Shown piece after piece: positions 32,466 through 41,409 of a stretch of DNA of 64,000 nt; position 1 is the first letter of the stretch, and every line of letters starts with the position of its first letter. The notes beneath the pieces are model-generated. The model was not told the origin of the DNA. It worked only from the letters and a program-made list of their open reading frames with translations, and did no database searches. A program made the translations under genes and the position numbers. The DNA lies in assembly GCA_025355505.1 (NCBI GenBank), contig JANXZM010000109.1, positions 1 to 64,000 of the forward strand. The letters are read 5' to 3'. The stretch comes from Acidobacteriaceae bacterium. Its GTDB lineage: Bacteria; Acidobacteriota; Terriglobia; Terriglobales; Acidobacteriaceae.

Positions 32466-33488
32466 CTACGGGTTCAGCACGATCTTGCCGAACATCTGGC
32501 TCTTCTCCATGTACTCGTGGGCAATGCGGATGTCTTTCAACGGGAAAATATGGTCGATGACGGCCTTGAGGCGTCCGGCGAAGACGTGGCCGAGAACTTC
32601 GTGGAGTTCGCTCATCGTGCCCATGTACGACCCCAGCAATGCAAACTGGCGCGAGAACAAAAACCGCAGATCGAGTTCGACTTTCGGTCCCGTGGTAGCG
32701 CCGCAGGTGACAAGCGTGCCGCCGGTCTTGAGCGACCGCACGCTCTCTTCCCACGTAGCCAGTCCAACGTGCTCGACGACGATGTCGACACCCTCGAAGT
32801 TGGTGATCTTGCGGACTTCCTGCGAAATCTTCTGCTGATAATGGTTGATCACGAAATCGGCGCCTATTTCGCGGGCGCGCTCCATTTTGCGCTCATCACC
32901 GGCGGTAGCGATCACGCGCGCGTGGAACAGTTTCGCGATCTGGATGGCCGCAATGCCCACCCCTGAGTTCGCGCCCAGCACCAGCACGGTTTGTCCGGGG
33001 CGAATCACGGCTCGTCCCGTAAGCATGTGCCACGCGGTAACGAAAACCAGCGGAACGCTGGCGGCCTCATTGAAGTCAAGCCAGTCCGGGATCGGGATGA
33101 CGTTCACCGCGGGCACCGCAATCAACTCACAGTTGCCGCCATCCACCGCGTTGCCGAGCACGGTGAACTGGCGGCACTGATTGTGCAACCCGGCAACACA
33201 CTTCGCGCAGTGATTGCAGAAATGCATGGGCGCGACCAGCACGCGCTGTCCGGGCTTGAGATCGGTGATGTACTCGCCCACTTCCACAATCTCGCCGGCG
33301 ATGTCGCTGCCGAGAATGTGTGGCAGGTTAACGCCGGGCAGTCCTTTGCGCACAAAGATGTCGAGGTGGTTCAGAGAGCAGGCACGCACGCGGATGAGGA
33401 CTTGATCTTTACGCGGTTTGGGCTCGGGAACGTCTTCGTAGGTTAGAACTTCGGGTCCACCGAACTGATGCATGCGAACGGCTTTCAT
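32466..33488 (-). CDS. Zinc-type medium-chain alcohol dehydrogenase / quinone oxidoreductase
   Basis: Start at ATG 33488 (340 aa) with caggagcactcc upstream; MKAVRMHQFGGPEVL is the usual opening. GroES-like N-domain includes GSDIAGEIVEVG and a structural zinc lobe CNHCAKCVAGLHNQC (four Cys). The Rossmann part has VLVLGANSGVGIAAIQIAK, ATAGDERK and FVINHYQQ. The catalytic Cys of true zinc ADHs (GHE-x-xG...) is replaced by a NHLD-type sequence, so an NADPH-dependent reductase of enones or quinones is as likely as alcohol oxidation. It stands alone in the opposite orientation to xdhC. Confidence 0.9.
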   Translation of the reverse strand: MKAVRMHQFGGPEVLTYEDVPEPKPRKDQVLIRVRACSLNHLDIFVRKGLPGVNLPHILGSDIAGEIVEVGEYITDLKPGQRVLVAPMHFCNHCAKCVAGLHNQCRQFTVLGNAVDGGNCELIAVPAVNVIPIPDWLDFNEAASVPLVFVTAWHMLTGRAVIRPGQTVLVLGANSGVGIAAIQIAKLFHARVIATAGDERKMERAREIGADFVINHYQQKISQEVRKITNFEGVDIVVEHVGLATWEESVRSLKTGGTLVTCGATTGPKVELDLRFLFSRQFALLGSYMGTMSELHEVLGHVFAGRLKAVIDHIFPLKDIRIAHEYMEKSQMFGKIVLNP

Positions 33489-33560
33489 GGAGTGCTCCTG
33501 CAACTTCAGACAGCAAGTTTGAACCCTACAAGCTAGCACAAACTACCCGTCAAATTCCTC

Positions 33561-33588
33561 ACCACAGAGGGCACAGAGATCACAGGGA
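33561..33588. repeat. Dispersed 'cacagagggcacagag' intergenic element
   Basis: ACCACAGAGGGCACAGAGAT with a further cacaggga lies between the MDR and xdhC genes. A shorter relative occurs at 42740-42760 (gccacagaggcacagag), and degenerate forms with acgcagag occur at 34540-34555 and 47822-47842. These near-identical words in several gene gaps indicate a low-complexity repeat family rather than chance. Confidence 0.45.
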
Positions 33589-33699
33589 GATGCCTGGATC
33601 GCGGACTCCCTGGATTGTGACGGCACGGATCGGATGGGGATTGACTTTCCCTGATGCCGGCGTTTGACCTTAACTGCTCGCCGAACCATAATCAACGCT

Positions 33700-34539
33700 A
33701 TGGATCTGTACGAGGAGATCGTCCGCCTGCGAAAAGACGGACGCCGCGGAGCAGTGGCGACCATCGTCAACGTGCGCGGATCGATTCCTTCGTTCAAGAC
33801 CGCCAAGATGCTGGTGCGGGACGATGGCTCGATGGTCGGCACAATCGGCGGCGGCTGCGTTGAGGCCGAGGTGTGGCAGGCGGCGCGCGAAGTGATGGAA
33901 TCGGAGAAGCCGCGCACCCTGACATTTGATCTAAATCAGGATCCGAAATACGACACCGGTCTGGTTTGCGGCGGAACGCTTGAGATTTTCGTGGAGCCCA
34001 TTTTGCCTCCAGCAGACCTTTATATTTTCGGCGCAGGTCACGTAGCAGCAAGCCTTTACCAGGTCGCACGTATCGCCGGATTCGACGTCACTGTGGTGGA
34101 TGACCGTGAAGCCTACGCGAACCGAGAACGCTTCCCCGAGGCGCAGCGGGTGATCGCCGAAGATTTCGACAAGGCCGCGGCCCAGCTCGCGCCCGGCGAG
34201 TCTTCCTACATCGTGATCGTCACGCGCGGGCACCGCGACGATATGCGAATGCTGCGGTGGGCAGTGCAGACTCCCGCGCGCTACGTCGGCATGATTGGGT
34301 CGAAGCGAAAGACCATCACCATCTTCAAAGAACTACAGCAGGAAGGTCTGCCGGCGCATTTATTTGACCGAGTCCACGCGCCAGTCGGGCTGGATATTGG
34401 CGCCATTACGCCGGAAGAGATTGCCGTGTCGATTACCGCGGAGTTGATCGCCAAACGCCGGAAAGTAGAGCGCGATCTGCCGCACATGAGCTGGTTCCAT
34501 CGCCGGGCGGCTGAAATGGAGAACAAAGAAAACCCCTAA
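33700..34539 (+). CDS. XdhC/CoxI-family molybdoenzyme maturation factor
   Basis: Start at ATG 33700 (279 aa, MDLYEEIVRLRKDGRRG). N-terminal XdhC_CoxI motif with GSIPSFKTAKMLVRDDG and GTIGGGCVEAEVW; DTGLVCGGTLEIFVEP; then a Rossmann domain YIFGAGHVAASLYQVARIAG, VVDDREAYANRERFP, IVTRGHRDDM, YVGMIGSKRK, and VHAPVGLDIGAITPEEIAVSI. XdhC proteins deliver or sulfurate Mo cofactor for xanthine dehydrogenase/CO dehydrogenase-type hydroxylases. No xdh or cox structural gene is in the window, so its client enzyme must be elsewhere. Confidence 0.92.
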   Translation: MDLYEEIVRLRKDGRRGAVATIVNVRGSIPSFKTAKMLVRDDGSMVGTIGGGCVEAEVWQAAREVMESEKPRTLTFDLNQDPKYDTGLVCGGTLEIFVEPILPPADLYIFGAGHVAASLYQVARIAGFDVTVVDDREAYANRERFPEAQRVIAEDFDKAAAQLAPGESSYIVIVTRGHRDDMRMLRWAVQTPARYVGMIGSKRKTITIFKELQQEGLPAHLFDRVHAPVGLDIGAITPEEIAVSITAELIAKRRKVERDLPHMSWFHRRAAEMENKENP

Positions 34540-34589
34540 ACGCGGAGTACGCAGAGAACTTCTTGCAGGCGGGCGGTTAAGATTTCAAC

Positions 34590-35162
34590 ATGGCGAACGA
34601 AATCGAAATTAAATTTCGAATTGAGAATCTGCCCGCGCTAACCCGCGCATTAAAGAAAGTGGGCTTCAAGCAACTCACCCGCTCCACCCACGAAATGAAT
34701 TCCCTCTACGACCTGTCTGGCCAGAAACTGCGCAAGCGGGGCGACATGTTGCGGCTGCGCAAGTACGGCGATATCTGGGTGCTAACCCACAAAGCGAAAA
34801 CCAAGACCGGTCGTCATAAAGTACGGGTCGAGCTGGAAACGCCTGTCCAGAACGGCGAGCAGATGGACGCCATTCTGCTCGCGCTTGGGTTCGCGCCCAC
34901 ATTCCGTTACGAGAAATATCGCGCAGAGTGGACCGATGGCAAAGGCCGCGTTGTGCTAGATGAGACTCCGATAGGGAACTTCGGCGAGATCGAAGGATCG
35001 TCACGCTGGATCGACCGCACGGCACGAGCGCTCGGGATCGGCCGGAGCGATTACATCACTGAGACCTACGCCCCGATGTTCTTTGCATGGAAGCGGAGCA
35101 CCCACAGCAGCGCGACGGAGATGACGTTTCGTGCGCTCCGCAAGAAATCAAGAAGCGTTTAA
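34590..35162 (+). CDS. CYTH-domain protein (class IV adenylate cyclase / ThTPase superfamily)
   Basis: 190 aa; ATG 34590, 50 bp after xdhC. The signature E-x-E-x-K is at the N-terminus (NEIEIKFRI), followed by the tunnel strands: LRKRGDMLRLRKYGDIWVLT, HKAKTKTGRHKVRVELET, RYEKYRAEW, VVLDETPIGNFGEIEG. CYTH enzymes act on triphosphates (ATP to cAMP, thiamine triphosphate or inorganic triphosphate hydrolysis). The length and the GNFGEIEG motif point to the CyaB-like subgroup; a role in cAMP supply for a CRP-type regulator is an attractive but untested link to the gene at 40333. Confidence 0.88.
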   Translation: MANEIEIKFRIENLPALTRALKKVGFKQLTRSTHEMNSLYDLSGQKLRKRGDMLRLRKYGDIWVLTHKAKTKTGRHKVRVELETPVQNGEQMDAILLALGFAPTFRYEKYRAEWTDGKGRVVLDETPIGNFGEIEGSSRWIDRTARALGIGRSDYITETYAPMFFAWKRSTHSSATEMTFRALRKKSRSV

Positions 35163-35465
35163 CCGCAGCAACGCCGACAGCACGGAGAAAAACTAAAAAC
35201 AATCGTTCACTGTGGACCCCAGAAACCCAAAGAATGGGCCACCCGCCGGTGTGAGGGGTACGGCTGGGTGTGACAACAATCACGGCTGTATGTGAGGACG
35301 CGCACACCTGCAATAACTCGCCTTGCTTTGGGACATTGTTACTTATTGCTTCGTCGTGATGTGAAACACAATCGATTGTGCCTTCGATCACCGCAATCGG
35401 ACAAGCGGTGGACTAAGAATGAGAGTTGGTTGGCGAGTTCGCGTGTGTTGAACAAGAGGGCTGCC
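35163..35465. other. 303 bp without a convincing gene
   Basis: The interval holds a degenerate 'ccgcagcaacgccgacagcacgg' repeat-like stretch and a 'gggccacccgcc' word at 35236-35250 that also appears inverted near 485-530 (gcgggtgg, gggccac) before the 633 gene, indicating another dispersed element. The reading frame of the downstream gene extends into this stretch, but without a signal or SD before 35466. Confidence 0.35.
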
Positions 35466-36140
35466 ATGTTTGAAGCCGAAGTTGAGATGGAACGACGCTC
35501 GTCATTCTTGCCGCTGGTACTCATGATGTGTCTGGTAACTGCGATAGTGGGCTTAGCAACCTACGTGCTACTCCAAGTTCGGGAAAGAACGCCTCTAAGC
35601 GCGGAGCAGGCGAGCGGGATCGTGGCAGCAACGTTACAAGGACCAGGTCCAGCCATCATCCACTTCCGCACTGGTCTGGTGAAACCCAGCGCCGATGAAA
35701 AGCCGGGGGATCCTAATTATCGATTACTGGAAAAAGCAGGGATTGTTAAATTGGCCAAGGCGTCGCAGGGCAGCGTAGTGGTCTCGATCACGCCCGGAGG
35801 AGAGCGCCTGATGACCGGTCTGGCGCGTTTCAAGAAATCGAAAGAAACGGATGGCACGTTCTTGTATCAGGCTCCGCTGGCTCAACGGCAACTCGTGAGC
35901 ATCGCCGGCGTGAACATGAACGGAGTCAACACCGCGATCGTCGAATACAACTGGAAATGGGTACCCAATCAGTTAGGGGACGTGTTCGACGCGGGCGGTC
36001 CGATGGTGAAGAGCTTCAATATGTGGGAACGTCAAACCCTGATCAATAAATATGAAGCCGACTTCTATCACGGGAACCCGACCAGATCCACGCTTGCTCT
36101 GGTGCGGAGCGGTAAGGAATGGAAAATCTCGACGCAATAG
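35466..36140 (+). CDS. Single-TM conserved hypothetical protein
   Basis: Start set at ATG 35466 (224 aa, MFEAEVEMERRSS); the upstream extension to 35292 is not protein-like. One TM helix (FLPLVLMMCLVTAIVGLATY, residues ~14-34) anchors a ~185-residue periplasmic domain containing a winged-helix-like segment (YRLLEKAGIVKLAKASQGSV, VVSITPGGERLM) and a beta-rich end (VEYNWKWVPNQLGDVF, STLALVRSGKEWKIST). No family name comes to mind; similar proteins recur in Acidobacteriota. Function unknown. Confidence 0.65.
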   Translation: MFEAEVEMERRSSFLPLVLMMCLVTAIVGLATYVLLQVRERTPLSAEQASGIVAATLQGPGPAIIHFRTGLVKPSADEKPGDPNYRLLEKAGIVKLAKASQGSVVVSITPGGERLMTGLARFKKSKETDGTFLYQAPLAQRQLVSIAGVNMNGVNTAIVEYNWKWVPNQLGDVFDAGGPMVKSFNMWERQTLINKYEADFYHGNPTRSTLALVRSGKEWKISTQ

Positions 36141-36251
36141 CGGGCGGCAAAGCGGAAGGTCGCAACGTAGTCCGTTTTTAATTCTAAGTGCGCTTGGAGT
36201 TTCCTAGAGTTTCACACAAAAGAGCTATTGGTTAAAAAAGGAGAAAGTGCG

Positions 36252-36698
36252 ATGTCCATGAAGAAACTGATTTTAATGTTTACCACCCTGATGGTATTCA
36301 CCTGCACCGTGGCGGCGCAGGAAACGAAGGGCCAAACAGAGAAAACCATAAAGCATGTCCCGATCAAGCCCATGTCGCCGGTATCGGGCAAGGACATGTA
36401 CACGGCGTACTGCGCCGTTTGCCATGGAGCGGACGGCAAAGGCGGAGGTCCCGCGGCCAGTGCGCTGAAGGTTCCTCCCCCCGACCTTACCCTGCTGAGC
36501 AAGAACAACGGTGGGAAATATCCGTCGCTGAAAGTCTCGGCCTCCATCCGCGGCGAATCCGCTCTTTCCGCGCACGGGTCCAAGGACATGCCGATTTGGG
36601 GACAATTGTTTTGGAGCATGAGTAGTGGACACGAGAGTGAAGTGCAGCAACGCGTGTCGAACCTTACCAAGTACATCGAATCGCTGCAAGCGAAGTAG
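36252..36698 (+). CDS. Periplasmic c-type cytochrome
   Basis: Start at ATG 36252 with aaaggagaaagtgcg upstream (148 aa). Signal peptide MSMKKLILMFTTLMVFTCTVAAQ. One haem site CAVCH within MYTAYCAVCHGADGKGGGPA, the class I cytochrome c pattern; candidate distal Met in KDMPIWGQLF. The C-terminal helix QQRVSNLTKYIESLQ is typical. It likely carries electrons in the periplasm. No oxidase or reductase gene flanks it. Confidence 0.92.
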   Translation: MSMKKLILMFTTLMVFTCTVAAQETKGQTEKTIKHVPIKPMSPVSGKDMYTAYCAVCHGADGKGGGPAASALKVPPPDLTLLSKNNGGKYPSLKVSASIRGESALSAHGSKDMPIWGQLFWSMSSGHESEVQQRVSNLTKYIESLQAK

Positions 36699-36740
36699 TC
36701 CTTCTGCCGAGCACCTGTGGACCGAGCGCGGAAACGGGCG

Positions 36741-36764
36741 GGGCACAAGCGCCAGCTTGTGCCC
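36741..36764 (+). terminator. Hairpin with T run after the cytochrome c gene
   Basis: GGGCACAAGC (36741-36750), loop GCCA, GCTTGTGCCC (36755-36764), then gctgcttttctg: a 10-bp perfect stem with a short T run, 43 nt past the stop. The stem may itself be a copy of the dispersed hairpin family seen elsewhere in the window. Confidence 0.65.
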
Positions 36765-37343
36765 GCTGCTTTTCTGTCGCAGAACTGGAACCCCTCCTAC
36801 AGTGTGCAGGGCCGGACTTCAACCGCTTTCCGCACCTTCGCGATGCCGACATCAAGAGCGTACACGGTCGATAGGGATTGAAATGGTCGGATAAGTTTAT
36901 GTTGGAGGCGGGGCTATGCCCCCAAAGCGCTAACTTAAGGAAGAATTCCTTCCGGTTTGCCCGTCATCCGATCACAATCGCGGATTGGACCCTCCCCAAG
37001 CTACGGTAAACACAACGCGACTTTCAGCGGCCTACCATATCCAGCAGGACAAGGCCGAATGCACTAAGCTGAAGTGGCTGGTCGTACCTGGCCGAACAGC
37101 AACCATTTACTCCGCCGGATTAGGGATATCGGGTCGAGCTATCCACTGTACGAAGAAATCCTGGCGAGCCGTTCACGCTTTGTGGCGAGTCAGGCAATGC
37201 TGCTTGTTCCTGCAGGGAAATGACATCCTTCAACTCTTCGACAAAATCCTCCGCCCAGACCCTGGAAGGCAGAGCTGGAGTCGATCATCTCAATGTTGAT
37301 TCGTATCTAATTTCCCGGCTTCCGGACGTTGCCCTCCAGCACA
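36765..37343. other. ~580 bp without a recognisable gene
   Basis: A 104-codon plus-strand frame (36985-37299) exists but has poor codon structure, no SD and no motif. The stretch lies between the cytochrome terminator and the 3' relic of a kinase-propeller gene, and is probably decayed remains of that gene or of its former neighbours. Confidence 0.35.
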
Positions 37344-37684
37344 TTATGGCAGTGGTATCTGGTAGAGGTTGCGGTGCACGCTGACACGAGAAAACGCGTA
37401 CACCATAAGGATCATAGGCAAACGAGATGTGGGAAATACCCTCGACGTCAAACTTTCGAACAACCGGTAGATCCGACAAATCTTTCTCGCGATCCACCCC
37501 GTCAGACGGAAAGTTGGGAGTAGGCCGGCCAGGGGGTCTGAGCAATTGCAAATACGTTGCTGCCTTCGCCGCTGCCCTCGGCCCGGATCCTCAAGAAGAA
37601 AAACTTGTCATCATGCGACCATGCCGCATCGCAGTATGTACAGATAAGAACCGGCGTCCGATCCGCTCTAGTCCGCCTGCGCAA
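37344..37684 (-). pseudogene. 3' relic of a Ser/Thr-kinase-type WD40/TolB propeller protein
   Basis: Reverse-strand text in three frames gives consecutive pieces: CDAAWSHDDKFFFLRIR then GEGSNVFAIAQTP; GVDREKDLSDLPVV with KFDVEGISHISF; and VYAFSRVSVHRNLYQIPLP ending at TAA 37344-37346. The last piece is the characteristic C-terminus (YAFxRxxxHRNLYxIPL) of acidobacterial serine/threonine protein kinases with PD40 propellers. At least two frameshifts are needed, and the kinase and most of the propeller are gone. Its 5' edge overlaps the end of maeB. Confidence 0.65.
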
Positions 37685-39965
37685 CTTTCGTAATTTCTGG
37701 TAGCGTCGCGCCGGGCTCCGTCTCCCGTGCGTCCACTACCGCGATGGCGACAACGTTCACGATTTCCTCCACTTCGGCGCCGCGCGGCAACAAATGCACG
37801 GGCCGAGTCATACCCATGAGGATGGGGCCAAGCGTCTCGGCGCCGCCGATCGTGGTTAGCAGCTTGCAGGCAATGTTGGCGGATGCGAGGTCGGGGAACA
37901 CCAGCACGTTGGCGCCGCCCTTCAGCGAACTGAAAGGATAGGTCTGCTCAAGAATTTCGGGGGAGACGGCCGCATCGGCCATGATCTCTCCATCCACGAT
38001 TAGGGTTGGGTCGGCCTTGTGGAGCAACTCCACTGCCTTCCGGACCTTGTCGCAGAATGGGTGCTTGGTGCTGCCAAAGCTGGAGAACGAAAGCATGGCA
38101 ACCCTTGGTACTACGTCAAAGCGGCGAGCCTCCTGTGCGGCACACAGGGCGATTTCCACCAGGTCTTCCGCGGAGGGATCGACATTGACGCTGGTGTCGG
38201 CCAGGAACAACAAGTCTCCTTTGCGCGTGATCAAGGGGTAACAACCGGCGACCTTGTGCAGGCCTTCCCGCATACGGACAATCTGCAGGGCGGGGCGAAT
38301 GGTGTCGGGAAAGTGCTGGGTGACGCCGGAAACCAGAGCATCGGCATCTCCCATGTGCAGCATCATCGACGCGAAAATGTTGCGATCGTCGATAAGCGCG
38401 TGCGCTTCGCTAAGCGTCACGCCACGACGCTGACGCAGGCGGAACAGTTCCTGGATGTAGCGTTCGCGAGAAGGCGATGCCGCTGGATCCACGATCTCCG
38501 CATCTTTCAGATTCAATCCAAGCTCAGCGGTTTTGGCATGAATGATTGCAGCTTTGCCGAGCAGGATGGGCGTGGCTATCTTCTCTTCCAATATCGAGTG
38601 ACATGCGCGCAGGATTTTCTCGTTGTCTCCTTCGGGAAAAACAACATGCTTGGGTTTGGCCTGGGCTTTTTGAATCATCATGCGCGAGATCTCGTGGGCT
38701 TTGCCCAGATGACGCTGGAGTTGTTCGCGGTATTCCCTAATGTTGACGGGCTCCTGGGCCACTCCAGCTTCCATCGCTGCCTGGGCTACGGCGGAGGACT
38801 CCCACACCAGCACGCGTGGATCAAACGGCTTGGGAATCAGGTAGTCGGTACCGAACTTTAGCCGCGCGACGCCGTAGGCGCGGCACACTGAGTCGGGTAC
38901 ATCCTCTTTCGCGAGATTCGCCAAGGCGCGGGTGGCTGCCAGCTTCATCTCTTCATTGATCGTGGTGGCGCGCACATCCAGGGCACCGCGGAAAATGAAC
39001 GGGAAGCCCAGCACATTGTTCACCTGGTTGGGATAGTCGGAACGCCCGGTGGCCATGATGACGTCATCGCGACTTGCCATGGCCTCTTCGTAGGTGATTT
39101 CAGGATCCGGATTGGCCATGGCGAAGACGATGGGGCGAGCAGCCATCGACCGCACCATGTCCGGCGTAATTGCACCTTTTACGGACAGGCCGAGGAACAC
39201 GTCCGCGTTCTCCATGGCTTCGGCCAGAGTGCGGAGGCTGGTGTTGATCGCGAAGCGCTCTTTGTAGGGATTCATGCCGGCGCTGCGGCCCTTGTAAATC
39301 ACTCCCTTGGTGTCGCACAGAATTACGTTCTCGCGCCTGGCGCCCAGACGCACGTAGTGCTCGGCGCAAGCAAACCCCGCGGCCCCAGCACCGTTCACCA
39401 CGACACGAACCTTGCTAATGTCCTTGCCGACAATTTCCAAGCCGTTGAGCAAAGCTGCCCCGGAGATGATGGCGGTGCCATGCTGGTCATCGTGAAAGAC
39501 CGGAATCTTCATTGTTTTTTTCAAGGTCTCTTCGATGTAGAAACACTCCGGCGCCTTGATGTCCTCCAGGTTGATGGCGCCGAAAGTGGGCTCCAGCAAC
39601 TGGCAGACCTTGATGACTTCGTCGGGATCATGACTGTTAATTTCAATATCGAAGACATCCACGTCGGCGAAGCGTTTGAATAGAACGGCCTTGCCTTCCA
39701 TGACAGGTTTGCCGGCGAGGGCGCCGATGTCGCCTAGTCCGAGGACCGCGGTTCCATTGGTCACGACCGCGACCAGGTTGCCGCGGGCCGTGTACTTGAA
39801 AGCATCGTGCGGGTCCCGTTGGATTTCCAGACACGGATCTGCCACTCCGGGGGTGTAGGCCAGGCTTAGATCGCGCTGCGTGCGGCACGGCTTGGTGGGA
39901 GTAACTTCAATCTTTCCTGGGCGTGCGCCGAAGTGGTAGTCGAGCGCTTGCTGTTTAGTAACCAT
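37668..39965 (-). CDS. maeB: NADP-dependent malic enzyme with phosphotransacetylase-like domain
   Basis: 765 aa, ATG 39965 with gaggagcac upstream. Malic enzyme part (~1-425): [88 protein letters not shown]-terminal part (~430-765) is phosphotransacetylase-like ([35 protein letters not shown]), a regulatory, usually catalytically inactive domain. The enzyme makes pyruvate and NADPH from malate. Stop overlaps a decayed kinase relic. A CRP-type site lies 150 bp upstream of the start. Confidence 0.96.
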   Translation of the reverse strand: MVTKQQALDYHFGARPGKIEVTPTKPCRTQRDLSLAYTPGVADPCLEIQRDPHDAFKYTARGNLVAVVTNGTAVLGLGDIGALAGKPVMEGKAVLFKRFADVDVFDIEINSHDPDEVIKVCQLLEPTFGAINLEDIKAPECFYIEETLKKTMKIPVFHDDQHGTAIISGAALLNGLEIVGKDISKVRVVVNGAGAAGFACAEHYVRLGARRENVILCDTKGVIYKGRSAGMNPYKERFAINTSLRTLAEAMENADVFLGLSVKGAITPDMVRSMAARPIVFAMANPDPEITYEEAMASRDDVIMATGRSDYPNQVNNVLGFPFIFRGALDVRATTINEEMKLAATRALANLAKEDVPDSVCRAYGVARLKFGTDYLIPKPFDPRVLVWESSAVAQAAMEAGVAQEPVNIREYREQLQRHLGKAHEISRMMIQKAQAKPKHVVFPEGDNEKILRACHSILEEKIATPILLGKAAIIHAKTAELGLNLKDAEIVDPAASPSRERYIQELFRLRQRRGVTLSEAHALIDDRNIFASMMLHMGDADALVSGVTQHFPDTIRPALQIVRMREGLHKVAGCYPLITRKGDLLFLADTSVNVDPSAEDLVEIALCAAQEARRFDVVPRVAMLSFSSFGSTKHPFCDKVRKAVELLHKADPTLIVDGEIMADAAVSPEILEQTYPFSSLKGGANVLVFPDLASANIACKLLTTIGGAETLGPILMGMTRPVHLLPRGAEVEEIVNVVAIAVVDARETEPGATLPEITKVAQAD

Positions 39966-40046
39966 TATGTGCTCCTCGCTTATTTCTAACGCCTGCGGAA
40001 CAAATCGGGCTTTGATGCCTGGCCCCTGGAAGGAGATTCCCCGTAG

Positions 40047-40066
40047 AGACGGGGCAAGCCCCGTCT
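40047..40066. repeat. REP-like hairpin AGACGGGGC/GCCCCGTCT
   Basis: AGACGGGGC (40047-40055), AA, GCCCCGTCT (40058-40066), preceded by gtag. It shares the TAGAGAC flank and near-palindromic core with the element at 47844-47865 and, more loosely, with 51027-51048. It lies in the 366-bp maeB/Crp gap. Confidence 0.55.
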
Positions 40067-40116
40067 TTCCACGGCGAATCGCCCATTGAAACTATGGCCC
40101 CTTGCTAGTAGTCGGG

Positions 40117-40134
40117 CGGTGATGTAGCTCACCG
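40117..40134. promoter_or_regulatory. CRP-type operator GGTGA-N6-TCACC
   Basis: CGGTGA-tgtagc-TCACCG is a perfect 6+6 palindrome (40117-40134). It lies ~150 bp upstream of maeB on the minus strand and ~200 bp upstream of the Crp/Fnr ATG on the plus strand, so it could serve either. The core is exactly what a CRP-like R-E-x3-R recognition helix would bind. Confidence 0.55.
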
Positions 40135-40170
40135 TTTGGAGTGAGTTTCCCCGGCCCGCCTGACCCGGTA

Positions 40171-40186
40171 TGTGAGCGGCGTCACA
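40171..40186. promoter_or_regulatory. CRP-type operator TGTGA-N6-TCACA
   Basis: TGTGA-gcggcg-TCACA at 40171-40186 equals the E. coli CRP consensus half-sites with the canonical 6-bp spacer. It is 146 bp before the start codon of the Crp/Fnr-family gene, consistent with autoregulation. Binding itself is inferred, not shown. Confidence 0.65.
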
Positions 40187-40332
40187 CTGGCGTGTGTCTG
40201 GCAGCACAGCCAAGCGTTTCATGCAGACGGAAACTGACTTCAGACGAGGCCGGCTCAAACGGGCTGGTAAACTGCGCAAGATGCAAGCCACGCCAGCGAG
40301 CCGGGCCCGAGGTAGTTACAGGAGGCTGGTTC

Positions 40333-41055
40333 ATGCTCTCGCCATACGGAATGGAGATTGTAGAAAGCTGCATTACATGCAAGCTGCGCACGGATCGCAT
40401 TTTCTGCGATCTGCCTGCGACCGCGCTGCAGGCTTTTGAAAACATCAAGTACGCGACCGCATATCCCCAGGGAGCTGTCCTGTTTGTAGAAGGGCAGATG
40501 CCGCGCGGCATTTTTGTGCTCTGCAAAGGCACGGTAAAGCTCTCCATTAATTCCCCGAGCGGCAGAACGATCATTGTGAAACTTGCCGAGGCCGGGGAAG
40601 TGCTGGGGTTGAGCGCCACCATCTCCGGCAAGCCTTACGAAGTGACAGCGGAAACGATCGATCCCTGCCAGGTCAATTTCGTCAAGCGCGATGACTTTCT
40701 TCACTTTCTGAAAAATGATGTGGAAGTCTGCTTCAAAGTAGCAGAGCAGTTAAGCGAAAAATATCACACTGCTTGTAAGGAAGCGGGCGCGCTCGGACTG
40801 TCACACTCCGCCGCCGAGAAACTCGCTAAGTTGCTTCTGGAATGGAGTTCTAAGAACGGAGATGCCGCCAAAGCGGAGCCCCGGTTGAAGCTTCGGCTCA
40901 CCCACGAGGAAATCGCACAGATGATCGGGACTTCGAGAGAGACAGTTACCCGGCTGTTTGCAGAGTTGAAAAAGCGTCAGATCTTGCTGTCAAAAGGCTC
41001 GACGCTGGTGATTCGCAACACGGCGGCGCTACGCGACATCGCCAACCACAACTAG
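40333..41055 (+). CDS. Crp/Fnr-family regulator with N-terminal cysteines
   Basis: Start at ATG 40333 (240 aa): a strong SD (aggagg) precedes it, and the longer frame to 40141 crosses the operator site. N-terminus: ESCITCKLRTDRIFCDL with C13, C16, C25; further C64 and C112, so an Fnr-like [4Fe-4S] or thiol switch is possible. cNMP-type beta barrel: YPQGAVLFVEGQMPRGIFVL, GTVKLSINSPSGR, LAEAGEVLGLSA. The C-terminal winged helix has LTHEEIAQMIGTSRETVTRL, with R-E-x3-R as in CRP (GTGA recognition), not the Fnr E-x2-S-R pattern. Likely oxygen, NO or redox control of the adjacent haem-type genes. Confidence 0.92.
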   Translation: MLSPYGMEIVESCITCKLRTDRIFCDLPATALQAFENIKYATAYPQGAVLFVEGQMPRGIFVLCKGTVKLSINSPSGRTIIVKLAEAGEVLGLSATISGKPYEVTAETIDPCQVNFVKRDDFLHFLKNDVEVCFKVAEQLSEKYHTACKEAGALGLSHSAAEKLAKLLLEWSSKNGDAAKAEPRLKLRLTHEEIAQMIGTSRETVTRLFAELKKRQILLSKGSTLVIRNTAALRDIANHN

Positions 41056-41168
41056 CGGATGGAGTGCCGGGCGTCCCCGTCCGTCCCACCACCGTAGGAC
41101 TCATCACGCGGTCACTGGAAAACGTCGCCCCTGCCCCAATACCATACATTCACAAAGACTTAAGACTC

Positions 41169-41182
41169 GTGACCGGGATCAC
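41169..41182. promoter_or_regulatory. CRP-type operator GTGA-ccggga-TCAC
   Basis: Perfect 4+4 palindrome extended by A on the right (TCACAA), in the 354-bp gap upstream of the radical SAM gene at 41410. It pairs with a second site whose centre is 22 bp away, two helical turns, so two dimers would sit on the same DNA face. Confidence 0.6.
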
Positions 41183-41190
41183 AATTCCAA

Positions 41191-41204
41191 GTGATGAGAG
41201 TCAC
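41191..41204. promoter_or_regulatory. CRP-type operator GTGA-tgagag-TCAC
   Basis: Second of two tandem palindromes before the radical SAM gene (41410). The core is perfect with the 6-bp spacer. It lies 205 bp upstream of the ATG, which implies a long leader or a promoter between ~41210 and 41300. Confidence 0.6.
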
Positions 41205-41304
41205 CGCTGGACGGCCTGTTCTCTTCTATTGTTGCGCCATGGGTGGGCGGCAGAGCCCCGGTTCACCTAGGCAGCCCGTGGTGCAAGTATGTTTTGTATC
41301 AGGT

Positions 41305-41357
41305 GTATGCCTTCAGGCATACCGTAAGTGCCGTGTTATGAGGGCGCCTTTAGGCGC
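41305..41357 (+). other. Two small hairpins in the leader of the radical SAM gene
   Basis: GTATGCC (41305-41311)/GGCATAC (41316-41322) with loop TTCA, and GCGCC (41344-41348)/GGCGC (41353-41357) with loop TTTA. Both tetraloop-type stems lie between the CRP sites and the ATG at 41410, within the probable 5' UTR. Neither resembles a known riboswitch that I can identify. Confidence 0.45.
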
Positions 41358-41409
41358 TGGTTTTGGGCGCTGGAGTTTCACCACAGGCTGCTAGGGAAGG
41401 AAACCGCAA

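Noticed and set aside
36985-37299. 104-codon ORF before the kinase relic
   Set aside because: Poor codon structure, no start signals, located in decayed DNA.
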